Part shown: in pieces, positions 26,949 to 35,807 of the stretch
Numbering within the stretch: position 1 is the stretch's first letter
Layout: every line of letters begins with the position of its first letter
Assembly: GCA_030429925.1 (NCBI GenBank)
Contig: JAUIGQ010000002.1
Span: forward strand, 1 to 52,086
Source of the DNA: Bacteroidia bacterium
Lineage (GTDB): Bacteria; Bacteroidota; Bacteroidia; Flavobacteriales_E; Vicingaceae
Direction of reading: 5' to 3'
Length of the DNA: 52,086 nt
Notes under the pieces: model-generated
Seen by the model: the letters and a program-made list of their open reading frames with translations, nothing else
Databases searched by the model: none
What the model was told of the DNA's origin: nothing
Position numbers and translations under genes: made by a program

Positions 26949-27440
26949 CTATTCTTCCCCTATTTCTCCTTTGAAATTATTGAACTTAAAAGCAAAAGGC
27001 AAAAGTTCCGAAATAGAATTGAACTTCCTTACCCTATTCCCTGAATTAATAAGATAGAGCTCAATACTTTGACCCTGTTTCTCTTCATATTCTAACAATG
27101 CTTGTCTGCAGGAACCACATGGTGAAATAAGGTCATTACCATCTGAATAAACCGCAACCTTTTTAATTTCCTTGTTTGGATGGCTTGAAGAGGCGGCGAA
27201 CACAGCCACTCTTTCAGCACATAATCCGCTGGGAAAGGCTCTATTCTCTTGATTGTTTCCTCCTACAACACTTCCATCACTCAATAGAACAGCAGCACCT
27301 ACTTTGAAGTTTGAATAGGGTGCATATGCATTGTTTGCATACTCTTTAGCTGTTGCAAGAACTGATTGAATATCATAAGCCAATTCCTTAGCACTATCAA
27401 AATCTGTATAGGTTATCTGTATGGACGACTCTTTAGGCAT
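26949..27440 (-). CDS. cdd: Cytidine deaminase
   Basis: Zinc enzyme of pyrimidine salvage converting (deoxy)cytidine to (deoxy)uridine. 163 residues with NRAFPSGLCAERVAVFAA (zinc Cys and catalytic Glu) and SPCGSCRQALLEYE (the other two zinc Cys). It lies between ispF and pdhA on the same strand, with 46 bases separating it from ispF. Confidence 0.95.
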   Translation of the reverse strand: MPKESSIQITYTDFDSAKELAYDIQSVLATAKEYANNAYAPYSNFKVGAAVLLSDGSVVGGNNQENRAFPSGLCAERVAVFAASSSHPNKEIKKVAVYSDGNDLISPCGSCRQALLEYEEKQGQSIELYLINSGNRVRKFNSISELLPFAFKFNNFKGEIGEE

Positions 27441-27486
27441 CTGAATAATTTGAGCTATGAAAATTAAGGATTAAGTGCTGAATCGA

Positions 27487-27969
27487 TCAATTCTTGTAGA
27501 TCAAAGCAGTTGCATAACATGCTACTCCTTCTTCTCTGCCAACGAAACCAACTTTTTCAGAGGTAGTTGCTTTGATGGATATATCATCTTGATCAACTCC
27601 CATACAAACTGCCAAGACCTTTTGCATCTCTTCTATATGCGGATTAACCTTGGGAGCCTCAAGTACCACTGTGGCATCAATGTTTGAGATAGAATACCCT
27701 TTTTCTGACAGGAGTTTGCAAACCTCTTCCAAAAAGAACTTACTATCTCTTCCTTTATAGCTAGGATCAGTTGGGGGAAAATGAAAGCCAATATCTCTCA
27801 GATTTGCAGCGCCTAGTAAAGCATCACAGATGGCATGTATTAAAACGTCTGCATCAGAATGACCAACAGCGCCTTTCTCAGCAGCCGGAATTTCTATTCC
27901 ACCTAGAAAGAATTTCTTACCACCTTCTAATTGGTGGACATCATATCCTAATCCTACACGGATCTTCAT
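27487..27969 (-). CDS. ispF: 2-C-methyl-D-erythritol 2,4-cyclodiphosphate synthase
   Basis: MEP-pathway enzyme of isoprenoid precursor synthesis. 160 residues, full length: GLGYDVHQLEGGKKFFLGGI (zinc Asp and His), GHSDADVLIHAICDALLGAA, DIGFHFPPTDP and KATTSEKVGFVGREEGVA. The start overlaps the porV stop by one base, so it is translated from the porV transcript. Confidence 0.97.
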   Translation of the reverse strand: MKIRVGLGYDVHQLEGGKKFFLGGIEIPAAEKGAVGHSDADVLIHAICDALLGAANLRDIGFHFPPTDPSYKGRDSKFFLEEVCKLLSEKGYSISNIDATVVLEAPKVNPHIEEMQKVLAVCMGVDQDDISIKATTSEKVGFVGREEGVACYATALIYKN

Positions 27970-29255
27970 TATTGTTCTTCTTTGTTCTGCTGACTAAAGG
28001 CTTCAAAGTCAAACTTCAAAGTAAATCTTGCAGTATTGGCCAGTGGATTTCTTTGGGCGTTTCCTACCAAATAAGCTATATCAAGAGAGAATACAGAAAG
28101 CTTAAGACCTAGACCAACTGTGAGGTATTGTCTGTTACCTTTTGTAGGATGTTCATAGAAATATCCCATTCTCACAGCAAATTGTTTGTCGTACCAATAC
28201 TCAATACCACCGCTCCAATTGATCTCTCTCCACTCCTCTCTTGTAACACTTCCCTGCTCAATAGTTGCATTCCCATTTTCATCAATATCGGTCACCAAAC
28301 CGGGAGCATCTGTAAAAGAGCCAAACATACCACTTACAACACTAACATTTGGATCTCTACCCGCAAGCACTTCCGGATCTCCATTAGCATCTCTTATAAT
28401 GGTTCCGGTGGAATCAGTTTTGTAGATCGGTGGAGTTGGCACTAGTAACTTGGATGCTTCAACTAAAAAGGTTAGACTGTTATAGTCATCAAAGTCCAAT
28501 GTCAATGAAGGACCAAGGCGCAAGGTTGTAGGCAAGAAATCACTTTCATTATTATCTGTGTAACGCATCTTCGCACCAATATTTGTAATGCTCATTCCCA
28601 CATTGAAAGTTCCATCATAATCTCCCAGTTGAATGTCATCATTAGTATAGAAACCGGAAACATCTGCAGCAATTGAGCTTGCAGGTCTAGTGTCTTGACC
28701 GTTCACCGTGATCCCTTGAGTAAGGTTTGAATTGATGTATCGAATTGCCATACCGAAGGCATAATTCTTCGACAATTGCATTCCGTAGGCAACATCAAAT
28801 GAAAACTCATTGGGTGTGAAGTTTCCAATGGTGTTGCCATTTATATCAGTAAAGGTTATCTCTCCTAAAGAAAAATATTTCAAACTAGCTCCCAAAGTAG
28901 AGATCCTGTTTAGTTTGTAATATCCTGAAACATAAGAAAGACTAATATCTCCTACCAAGTTTCTCAACCAAGGAGAATAGGTTAAGGACAATCCTCCTGA
29001 ACCTTCCATAAAAGCCAATTTGGATGGATTCCAATGGATCGAATTTGCATCCGGACTTGTAGAAACACCGGCATCCCCTAAAGCTCCTCCTCTTGCATCT
29101 GGAGAAATTGTTAAGAATGGAACAGCCGTAGTAATTGTATTCAGCTCTAATTCATCAGGTAAACTACCTTGGGTAACTTGTGCATTTGATGCAAAACAAA
29201 TACTCAATAAAAGAAAGCTTGTAAATAATCTTGGGAATCTAACTACCACTATCAA
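27969..29255 (-). CDS. porV: Type IX secretion outer-membrane protein PorV (LptO)
   Basis: FadL-like 14-strand barrel that collects cargo from the Sov/SprA translocon and delivers it to PorU. 428 residues, signal peptide FTSFLLLSICFASNAQ, then the diagnostic segment LTISPDARGGALGDAGVSTS followed by DANSIHWNPSKLAFM. Later repeated beta strands end LKFDFEAF. TTG start at 29255; GTG at 29249 is an alternative. It sits directly downstream of porU, as in flavobacteria, and has a possible own promoter at 29270-29277. Confidence 0.95.
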   Translation of the reverse strand: MIVVVRFPRLFTSFLLLSICFASNAQVTQGSLPDELELNTITTAVPFLTISPDARGGALGDAGVSTSPDANSIHWNPSKLAFMEGSGGLSLTYSPWLRNLVGDISLSYVSGYYKLNRISTLGASLKYFSLGEITFTDINGNTIGNFTPNEFSFDVAYGMQLSKNYAFGMAIRYINSNLTQGITVNGQDTRPASSIAADVSGFYTNDDIQLGDYDGTFNVGMSITNIGAKMRYTDNNESDFLPTTLRLGPSLTLDFDDYNSLTFLVEASKLLVPTPPIYKTDSTGTIIRDANGDPEVLAGRDPNVSVVSGMFGSFTDAPGLVTDIDENGNATIEQGSVTREEWREINWSGGIEYWYDKQFAVRMGYFYEHPTKGNRQYLTVGLGLKLSVFSLDIAYLVGNAQRNPLANTARFTLKFDFEAFSQQNKEEQ

Positions 29256-29269
29256 TTTTTAAAGGATTG

Positions 29270-29277
29270 CAAATATA
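29270..29277 (-). promoter_or_regulatory. Putative -7 promoter element of porV-ispF
   Basis: Minus-strand TATATTTG lies in the 38-base gap between porU and porV, an exact TAnnTTTG match. It would allow porV-ispF expression independent of porU, with a leader of under 15 nt. No -33 element at standard spacing. Confidence 0.45.
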
Positions 29278-29293
29278 GTAAACTTAAGAAAGG

Positions 29294-32200
29294 CTAAAGG
29301 ATTACAAGCTTCTCATATTTCTCTGTAACAGAGCCATTTCTAGATCTAACTTTTAATTTATAAACATAAACTCCCTTTCCTATTTTGTCGCCAAAATCAT
29401 CTCTTCCGTCCCAACGAATATCCCTTGAGAGAAAGCCTTCATTCACAATTACTTCATTGAATGATTTCACAAGCTTTCCGCTTACAGTAAAGACCTCCAA
29501 TTTGATATCCAAAGGAATACCGGGTTGGTTATGTTGGAAAATAAATTCTGTATTGGTTGTAAATGGATTGGGGTAATTCACCAAATTCTGGATTTTAATA
29601 TCCTTAGACCCTACAACAGTAAACTCAATTGTACTTTCCGATGAATTATTGGCAACATCCCATGCTTTCAGTGTAATGGTATGTTTTCCTTCACTGAGTT
29701 CTTTAAAGGGAAAGTTTACTCTACCACTTTGATAGTCATCTAGATTGGCTTCATAATATTCATTTAAAACATAGGAATTTTCTGTATTTCCATCAAGAAT
29801 GGCAACTATATCGTGACCAATTCCATTCCCTACAGTGTTGATTCCCTGATCATCTCTGAGGTTGGCCAATAATATTGGATTATCGTCAGTTATACCACCA
29901 AAGACAAAGGTTTCATCGTTCATGAATAATTCGATATCAGGGCCTTTGTTATCTTCCAGAGCATTTGGGTTAGAGCCACCAATCATAAAGTCCTTAGTGT
30001 AGCCATTCGCATCAACAGAAGAATTACTTCCATAATAAGAGATCTTACCATCACCATAGTTGTATGAAATATCTTTTGGCACCACAAATTCAAAACTAAA
30101 TTCTCCATTGGTCACAGATGCCTTTCCACGAAAAAGGATATTGTCTCTCTTATCATATCTAAAGCCCGCACCCCCATCATTTGCCAAGGTCACAACCCTC
30201 TTTGATTTATCATAGACGGTAGGATTGATCACTCCGTTGAAATCATTCAATTTGTTTCCGGCAAGATCCGTTAAGTACCCTTTTACCGTGGCCTTGGAGA
30301 GCGCATTCAATGTATCTGTTCCATTTCCAACTGAAACTCCATTGATCTCAGTAGTAATTACTTTGTAATATGGCAAGTTGGGTGTAAGGGATGGGTCACC
30401 TAGCAATGAGAAATTTCTTGAATTGCTCTGATTCGCATTATCGTTCTTTACCAACATACTAAGTTCGCCCATAGTGTAATACTTGCCATTTGCATCCCTT
30501 TCAAACAATTTATTATAGAAGCTCCTATTCAATAGATAATTAGGAGATGAGAAAACTAATCTTGTAGTGGTTAGCAATGCAATTCCACCCCCATTCGGAT
30601 TTAATAACACCAACTCTCCACCAGAGGTTCTAAATGGATCATCAAAACGACTAAACTCGCAAGTTGCTGTAACAAAAAGGGGTAATTGATTAATATTCGA
30701 CCAGGAATTGATGGTCTGTATATCCAATACCCTTTCACCTGCCCAGCCGGTTTCTCCTCCATGTCCTGTATAGTTGATGATCAATGATCCGGTCTCAACT
30801 GCTCTAGAAATCCTGTCATTAACTTCAGGATATCTCGGACCTGAGGAAGTAGATACTTGCTGGAAGGCATCTAAGTATAATTTGACAAGATTATAAGACT
30901 CATCTTTGGTTTCTGTAAGATAAGTAAGGTCATCAGCCTGACTCATATGTATCCCGCCATCTTCATCATCAGCAACAAAAACGATCTTATTTCTCCAGTC
31001 TCCCAGACTACTTGGCTGAAGATAAGCTCTAACTTTTTCAACTATACCTCTTGCCTCTGCTCTTGTTTTTACTGGCAATCTTCCAATACCCACATCAATT
31101 TTATCAGGAGTGCTTGTATTTGTAAACCAAGGGCCTTCATTATCATCTAAGAGACCTATGTAATCATCAGAAATATATGAATTGGTTGGCTCCAAGGAAT
31201 TAGCAGATTGGAAACCCAGAACGAAGTTTGTATTTCCCTTGATCCTGTTCTTCATGTCATAGGAGGCGTCACCCACCAACATCACATATTTTGGAAGATC
31301 TTCGGGAGTAGTTGCTCTATCATAGAACATTTTAATAAACATTCTCAGGGCAATAATATCCTGAACTCCTGATGAGAACTCATTGTATATCTGTTGAGGA
31401 CTTACAGTATGAACCCTCAATCCTCTTGATTGATGAATACTTTGCAACTCCCTCGCCTCATTCATAAAGAGAGGGTGACTAATGATAAGCAGGTCAGCCG
31501 GGCCTAAAGCGTGTAAGTTCTGATTTGGAACTGGTCCGATGGGGTGAACTCCAACTGTATCAAAATCGGAGAAGGCAATAAATTCTTTCAGCTCAGAGGT
31601 AAGACTTACAAAGGAATACTGATTACTTTGTTGACTTAAGGTTCTTTCAACCACATTGTACTTGTCTGATACATCCCAGACTCTTGCTGTTTTGGCAGAA
31701 TTAATAACGAATTGAGATACATTATTTTCACCAACGCTATTCATATCTCTAAATGGTAGCTGATCTGCTGTTAGAATCAACCTGCTTCTTACATTAACAC
31801 TGAGATAGTTCAACCAGCCCTTTGAAACCGCCTGAGGCTTATTGTATGCTATACTGAAGATCAAATTGGAAGAGGATGGGTTGAAGTCAAATGTTTCTCT
31901 ATTCAAACGCGCATAGCCCACCTCATATCTATTCAGCACAGTTGAACCTATGGGAAGAGAAAAACTTTGACCGGATACTCCTATACTGAACAAACTAGTA
32001 ACTCCTGCTCTTCCAACTGCATAGATTTCAAAAGAAGCAGGCTCTGTAGTGATAATATGGGGAAAATTGAATGAAAAATTCTTGGATACTTGATCATCAA
32101 ACTCTTCCCCCACCCACATTTGTCCTGATTTTAGAAGATTGGTTTGATCTTTTTCATAATAGGCGTATTGGTCGAAAGAGGTGACCGTTTGATTAGGACT

Positions 32201-33118
32201 CAGAGAAGGATTTGATTGTTGCACTATTCTTTTCCCCACTCCTTGATCAACAGTTAAGTAATAGTAGGTTGTGTCAGCATAGGTATGCTCTTTATGTCTA
32301 AAATGTCCGTTAATACTATCATAGGACCAAGTCACCTGATCTTCGCCATAAAAAAGAATGTAGTCTCCTTTATTAAAGGTACCATCGTTCTCACCAACAA
32401 CAATTATAGCATTTTCAACAAGGTCATCTGGTCTTGGAACGTCATTCTCTCTCGGCAGCATTCCGCCGCCATAACCAAATAGCGACAGTCTTCTTGGATC
32501 AATCTGAGAAGGATCCATTCCTATGCGTTGAAGAAATGTATAGTCTAATTTGAATACTCCATCTTTAGTAACTGCTATTTTATGCCAATTTCCTTGACTT
32601 AACACAGACTGACTTGCAAAGGTCAAAGCTTTTCTTCTTGAGCTTTTTGCTCCGGAATAGTTTGAAAAACTATATCGAATGTCGGCTGAAACCAATTTCT
32701 CAACCTGTCCACTTGGACTCCTTCTGAGAGGGTAGAATTTGATAAAAGGAACATTGACCTTTCTTATAGTGCTATTTTCAACTTCTACTTTGATAGATGA
32801 TGAAATGATCTCCTTTTTCTCAAGGGCAGATAATTCATCATTTTCTAATGTTTCAAAGACCAAATTTTCCAATTGAACAGAAATTAATTCTCGTCCATTG
32901 GCATTTTTTACCCTCTTATAAAGAAAGGGAAGATCATTTTTTATAAAATTATATTGTGCATCTTCAAAATGTAATGCCCTATACTTTTCTCTTCCTTCAA
33001 AGCCATAATCTATAGGAGAAGTCCAATCCAACTGGACACTCTCAACCACTTGATTATGTGCCTCATGAGCAATGAAGATGAAAAATAATATTAGAAGAGA
33101 CTTAAAAAATCTATCCAT
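29294..33118 (-). CDS. porU: Type IX secretion C-terminal signal peptidase/sortase PorU
   Basis: Gingipain-like (family C25) surface peptidase that removes cargo C-terminal signals and attaches cargo to lipopolysaccharide. 1274 residues: signal peptide (FKSLLILFFIFIAHEAHNQ), an N-terminal beta domain, and the C25 domain with catalytic His786 (NYTGHGGETGW) and Cys820 (FVTATCEFSRFDDP), correctly spaced. The C-terminus has NYPNPFTTNTEFIFQH and GKGVYVYKLKV, an Ig-like/Por-sorting-type ending seen in PorU proteins. It is transcribed away from porP/sprF. Confidence 0.96.
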   Translation of the reverse strand: MDRFFKSLLILFFIFIAHEAHNQVVESVQLDWTSPIDYGFEGREKYRALHFEDAQYNFIKNDLPFLYKRVKNANGRELISVQLENLVFETLENDELSALEKKEIISSSIKVEVENSTIRKVNVPFIKFYPLRRSPSGQVEKLVSADIRYSFSNYSGAKSSRRKALTFASQSVLSQGNWHKIAVTKDGVFKLDYTFLQRIGMDPSQIDPRRLSLFGYGGGMLPRENDVPRPDDLVENAIIVVGENDGTFNKGDYILFYGEDQVTWSYDSINGHFRHKEHTYADTTYYYLTVDQGVGKRIVQQSNPSLSPNQTVTSFDQYAYYEKDQTNLLKSGQMWVGEEFDDQVSKNFSFNFPHIITTEPASFEIYAVGRAGVTSLFSIGVSGQSFSLPIGSTVLNRYEVGYARLNRETFDFNPSSSNLIFSIAYNKPQAVSKGWLNYLSVNVRSRLILTADQLPFRDMNSVGENNVSQFVINSAKTARVWDVSDKYNVVERTLSQQSNQYSFVSLTSELKEFIAFSDFDTVGVHPIGPVPNQNLHALGPADLLIISHPLFMNEARELQSIHQSRGLRVHTVSPQQIYNEFSSGVQDIIALRMFIKMFYDRATTPEDLPKYVMLVGDASYDMKNRIKGNTNFVLGFQSANSLEPTNSYISDDYIGLLDDNEGPWFTNTSTPDKIDVGIGRLPVKTRAEARGIVEKVRAYLQPSSLGDWRNKIVFVADDEDGGIHMSQADDLTYLTETKDESYNLVKLYLDAFQQVSTSSGPRYPEVNDRISRAVETGSLIINYTGHGGETGWAGERVLDIQTINSWSNINQLPLFVTATCEFSRFDDPFRTSGGELVLLNPNGGGIALLTTTRLVFSSPNYLLNRSFYNKLFERDANGKYYTMGELSMLVKNDNANQSNSRNFSLLGDPSLTPNLPYYKVITTEINGVSVGNGTDTLNALSKATVKGYLTDLAGNKLNDFNGVINPTVYDKSKRVVTLANDGGAGFRYDKRDNILFRGKASVTNGEFSFEFVVPKDISYNYGDGKISYYGSNSSVDANGYTKDFMIGGSNPNALEDNKGPDIELFMNDETFVFGGITDDNPILLANLRDDQGINTVGNGIGHDIVAILDGNTENSYVLNEYYEANLDDYQSGRVNFPFKELSEGKHTITLKAWDVANNSSESTIEFTVVGSKDIKIQNLVNYPNPFTTNTEFIFQHNQPGIPLDIKLEVFTVSGKLVKSFNEVIVNEGFLSRDIRWDGRDDFGDKIGKGVYVYKLKVRSRNGSVTEKYEKLVIL

Positions 33119-33152
33119 GGGGAATGGTTAATTTACAACTCAAAAACGGCGT

Positions 33153-33160
33153 CAAAAATA
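33153..33160 (-). promoter_or_regulatory. Putative -7 promoter element of porU
   Basis: Minus-strand TATTTTTG is an exact TAnnTTTG match 35-42 bases before the porU ATG. A TTG on the minus strand at 33188-33186 gives a 25-base spacer, longer than usual, so the -33 assignment is weak. Confidence 0.5.
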
Positions 33161-33224
33161 TATTATTGTAAAATTTATAATTTCTCAATAGTTGGATAAC
33201 AAAAAAGGAAAACACAAGTTTAGT

Positions 33225-33232
33225 TATATTTG
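33225..33232 (+). promoter_or_regulatory. Putative -7 promoter element of porP/sprF
   Basis: TATATTTG, an exact TAnnTTTG match, lies 24 bases before the GTG start at 33256. It is oriented opposite to the porU element in the same 137-base divergent region. Confidence 0.5.
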
Positions 33233-33255
33233 TCGCCGTGCTGAATTTTCGCTGA

Positions 33256-34203
33256 GTGGGTAAAGGATTATTCCATACATTTCTTCTTGTACTAATCTGT
33301 AGTGTAGCATTTGCGCAGGATCCAACCTTTTCGCAATTCTATGCGAACAGATTGTATTTAAACCCTGCGTTTGCAGGTACAGCTAAGTGTCCACGCCTTA
33401 CACTTAACTACAGAAACCAATGGCCGGGTATTGATAATAGCTTTATCACCTATTCAGCAAGTTTCGATCAACAAGTAGACGCAATTAGTGGAGGACTTGG
33501 TGCTTTAGTTTTCAGAGATATTGGTGGTGAAGGGATTTTGAGCACAACTTCAGCCAGCCTCATGTATTCATATCAATTCTCTGTCAATAGAAAGTTTTCT
33601 ATTAGAGCTGGATTTCAAGGAACATTTGTTCAAAAATCTATTGATGTAAGCAATCTTCGATTTGGCGACATGATCGATTCTAGAAGAGGTTTTGTATACC
33701 AAACTCAGGAGCAGATCGCCAACGATCAGGTTATTTATCCCGACTTCTCGTTTGGCCTACTTGGCTTTAGTGAAAAACTTTACTTCGGTTTAGCCGTACA
33801 CCATCTCACTGCACCTGATGAAGGCTTCAGCGGATTGTCTGAACTACCTAGAAGATTCACCGGTCATTTCGGGGCAGTTTTACCTTTGGGAATAAGACAT
33901 GAAGATATGAGTTGGTCTCCGAATGTGATCTATCAACAACAAGGTCCTGCTCAAGAAATTAACTTGGGACTCTATGTAACAAAAGGTCCGGTTGTATTAG
34001 GAGCATGGTATAGATTTACCGATGCATACATATTCCTTTTAGGTCTACAAAAAGACAATTACAAGATCGGATACAGCTATGATATCACAAGTAGTTACCT
34101 ATCAGATAAGACCAATGGTTCACATGAGATCAGCTTCTCATATCTGTTCCCATGCAGGCCTAAGAAAGTCAAATTTGAAACAATAAGTTGTCCGGCCTTC
34201 TAG
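33256..34203 (+). CDS. PorP/SprF-family type IX secretion membrane protein
   Basis: 315-residue outer-membrane protein. A signal peptide (FHTFLLVLICSVAFAQ) is followed by the family-defining DPTFSQFYANRLYLNPAFAG and NYRNQWPG, then barrel strands ending SHEISFSYLFP. Family members associate with the secretion/gliding motor complex or with specific adhesin cargo (as SprF with SprB). GTG start at 33256. It is adjacent to gldJ and divergent from porU, so part of a type IX cluster. Which of several paralogues it corresponds to cannot be told. Confidence 0.93.
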   Translation: MGKGLFHTFLLVLICSVAFAQDPTFSQFYANRLYLNPAFAGTAKCPRLTLNYRNQWPGIDNSFITYSASFDQQVDAISGGLGALVFRDIGGEGILSTTSASLMYSYQFSVNRKFSIRAGFQGTFVQKSIDVSNLRFGDMIDSRRGFVYQTQEQIANDQVIYPDFSFGLLGFSEKLYFGLAVHHLTAPDEGFSGLSELPRRFTGHFGAVLPLGIRHEDMSWSPNVIYQQQGPAQEINLGLYVTKGPVVLGAWYRFTDAYIFLLGLQKDNYKIGYSYDITSSYLSDKTNGSHEISFSYLFPCRPKKVKFETISCPAF

Positions 34204-34212
34204 TTAAAAGAA

Positions 34213-34240
34213 TTGAATTTATTTAAATTCCTTATTTTTG
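34213..34240 (+). promoter_or_regulatory. gldJ promoter (TTG-N17-TATTTTTG)
   Basis: TTG at 34213-34215 and TATTTTTG at 34233-34240 with a 17-base spacer give a full match to the flavobacterial consensus. The ATG pair at 34261/34264 follows after about 20 bases. It shows that the longest open frame, which begins at the TTG, overstates the gldJ N-terminus. Confidence 0.75.
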
Positions 34241-34260
34241 GAAGTTGTATTAATCAAAAT

Positions 34261-35745
34261 ATGATGAAAAATCGATCAAACTTATATCTCATCCTTCTAG
34301 GGCTAGTTGTGGCTTTAGGATCATGTACCAAGGAAAGATCCAGTACAACAGGATGGCAATATAATAATTCGGGAAATGGAGGTTTCGAAAAGCCACCGTT
34401 CTTTGAGCAAGAAACTGGTCCTGGACTGGTTTTGATCGAAGGTGGTCGCTTTACCATGGGTAAAACTGAGCAGGATATCTATTACGACTGGAACAATGTC
34501 GAGAGGACTGTGACGGTTTCTTCCTTCTATATGGATGAGACTGAAGTTAAGAACATCGATTATCGTGAATACCTATACTGGTTGAAAAGAGTTTTCGGTG
34601 CTGATTATCCTGAAGTATACAAAAAGGCCCTTCCGGATACACTTGGATGGAGATCTAGACTTGCTTACAATGAACCATATGTTGAATACTATCTAAGGCA
34701 CCCTGCCTATGCAGATTATCCTGTTGTAAATGTTAGCTGGCTACAAGCTTCTGACTATGCGGCTTGGAGAACAGACAGAGTGAACGAATTGATCTTGATA
34801 AGAGAGGGTTTATTTGAGCACAACCCCAACCAGTTCAACGAGGACAACTTCAACACAAGAGCTTACCTAAATGGTCAGTATGAGAGTGGAAAAAGAGTTG
34901 ATGGTTTGATCGATCTAGATCCGAACAAAGAAACGAGAAACGTAAGGGTTGAAGATGGAATTCTTCTTCCTGAATACCGCTTACCAACTGAGGCAGAGTG
35001 GGAATATGCTGCCTTAGGCTTGATAGGTAATACTTTTGGTGAATTGGTCATTGAAAGAAAGTTCTATCCTTGGAACGGTCATGGAGTAAGAAATGCTGAT
35101 GACAAATACCTTGGTCAGATGTTGGCCAACTTCAAAAGAGGAAGAGGTGACAATATGGGTGTTGCTGGTCAGTTGAATGACAATGCTGAAATTACTGCAC
35201 CTGTTTATTCCTATTGGCCAAATGATTACGGTCTATACAATATGGCGGGTAATGTTAGTGAGTGGGTAATGGATGTCTATCGTCCAATGACTGCTCAAGA
35301 TGCAGACGACTTTAGACCATTTAGAGGTAATGTCTTCAAAACTCTTGTAAGAGATGAGGAAGGATATATTGCTGAAAAGGACAGTTTAGGTAAATTAAAG
35401 TACAGAGAAGTAAATCCTGAAGATGACAATTTGAACAACAGAAGGAATTACAAAAGAGCTGACGTAATCAACTATGAAGATGGTGACCTAGAATCAAGCA
35501 GACTTTATGGTGATCCTATTGGATTTGAAGAAGCTGATAAGCAAGGTGGAGCGATGTACCAATTTGGAAAGACTACCTTGATCAGCGATAGAGCTAGAGT
35601 ATACAAGGGAGGTTCATGGAACGACAGAGCTTATTGGATGACACCGGGAACCAGAAGGTTCTTAACTGAAGATCAATCATCTCCATACATTGGATTTAGA
35701 TGTGCAATGATCAGAGTTGGTAGTCCGGTTGGACTTGTTTACTAA
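34261..35745 (+). CDS. gldJ: Gliding-motility/type IX secretion lipoprotein GldJ
   Basis: Outer-membrane lipoprotein needed for gliding and type IX secretion. 494 residues from ATG 34261: lipoprotein signal ending VVALGSC with Cys22 as the acylated residue. A formylglycine-generating-enzyme-like (SUMF1) fold follows: LIEGGRFTMGKTEQDI, SFYMDETEVKNIDYREYLYW, PVVNVSWLQASDYAAW, YRLPTEAEWEYAALG, YNMAGNVSEWVMD and YKGGSWNDRAY. ATG 34264 is equally possible. It is preceded by a strong promoter and followed by a terminator. Confidence 0.95.
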   Translation: MMKNRSNLYLILLGLVVALGSCTKERSSTTGWQYNNSGNGGFEKPPFFEQETGPGLVLIEGGRFTMGKTEQDIYYDWNNVERTVTVSSFYMDETEVKNIDYREYLYWLKRVFGADYPEVYKKALPDTLGWRSRLAYNEPYVEYYLRHPAYADYPVVNVSWLQASDYAAWRTDRVNELILIREGLFEHNPNQFNEDNFNTRAYLNGQYESGKRVDGLIDLDPNKETRNVRVEDGILLPEYRLPTEAEWEYAALGLIGNTFGELVIERKFYPWNGHGVRNADDKYLGQMLANFKRGRGDNMGVAGQLNDNAEITAPVYSYWPNDYGLYNMAGNVSEWVMDVYRPMTAQDADDFRPFRGNVFKTLVRDEEGYIAEKDSLGKLKYREVNPEDDNLNNRRNYKRADVINYEDGDLESSRLYGDPIGFEEADKQGGAMYQFGKTTLISDRARVYKGGSWNDRAYWMTPGTRRFLTEDQSSPYIGFRCAMIRVGSPVGLVY

Positions 35746-35764
35746 GACGTTTATATCTTTCAAT

Positions 35765-35796
35765 AAAAAAGCCTCGAAGATTTTCGGGGCTTTTTT
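35765..35796 (+). terminator. Intrinsic terminator after gldJ
   Basis: A-rich 14-base arm 35765-35778 pairs with 35783-35796 (core AAGCC.CGAA / TTCG.GGCTT with one T.G pair, 4-base loop), ending in six Ts followed by more Ts. The A-tract on the other side would let it work in both directions. murF starts only 11 bases later. Confidence 0.88.
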
Positions 35797-35807
35797 ATTT
35801 TTATCAG

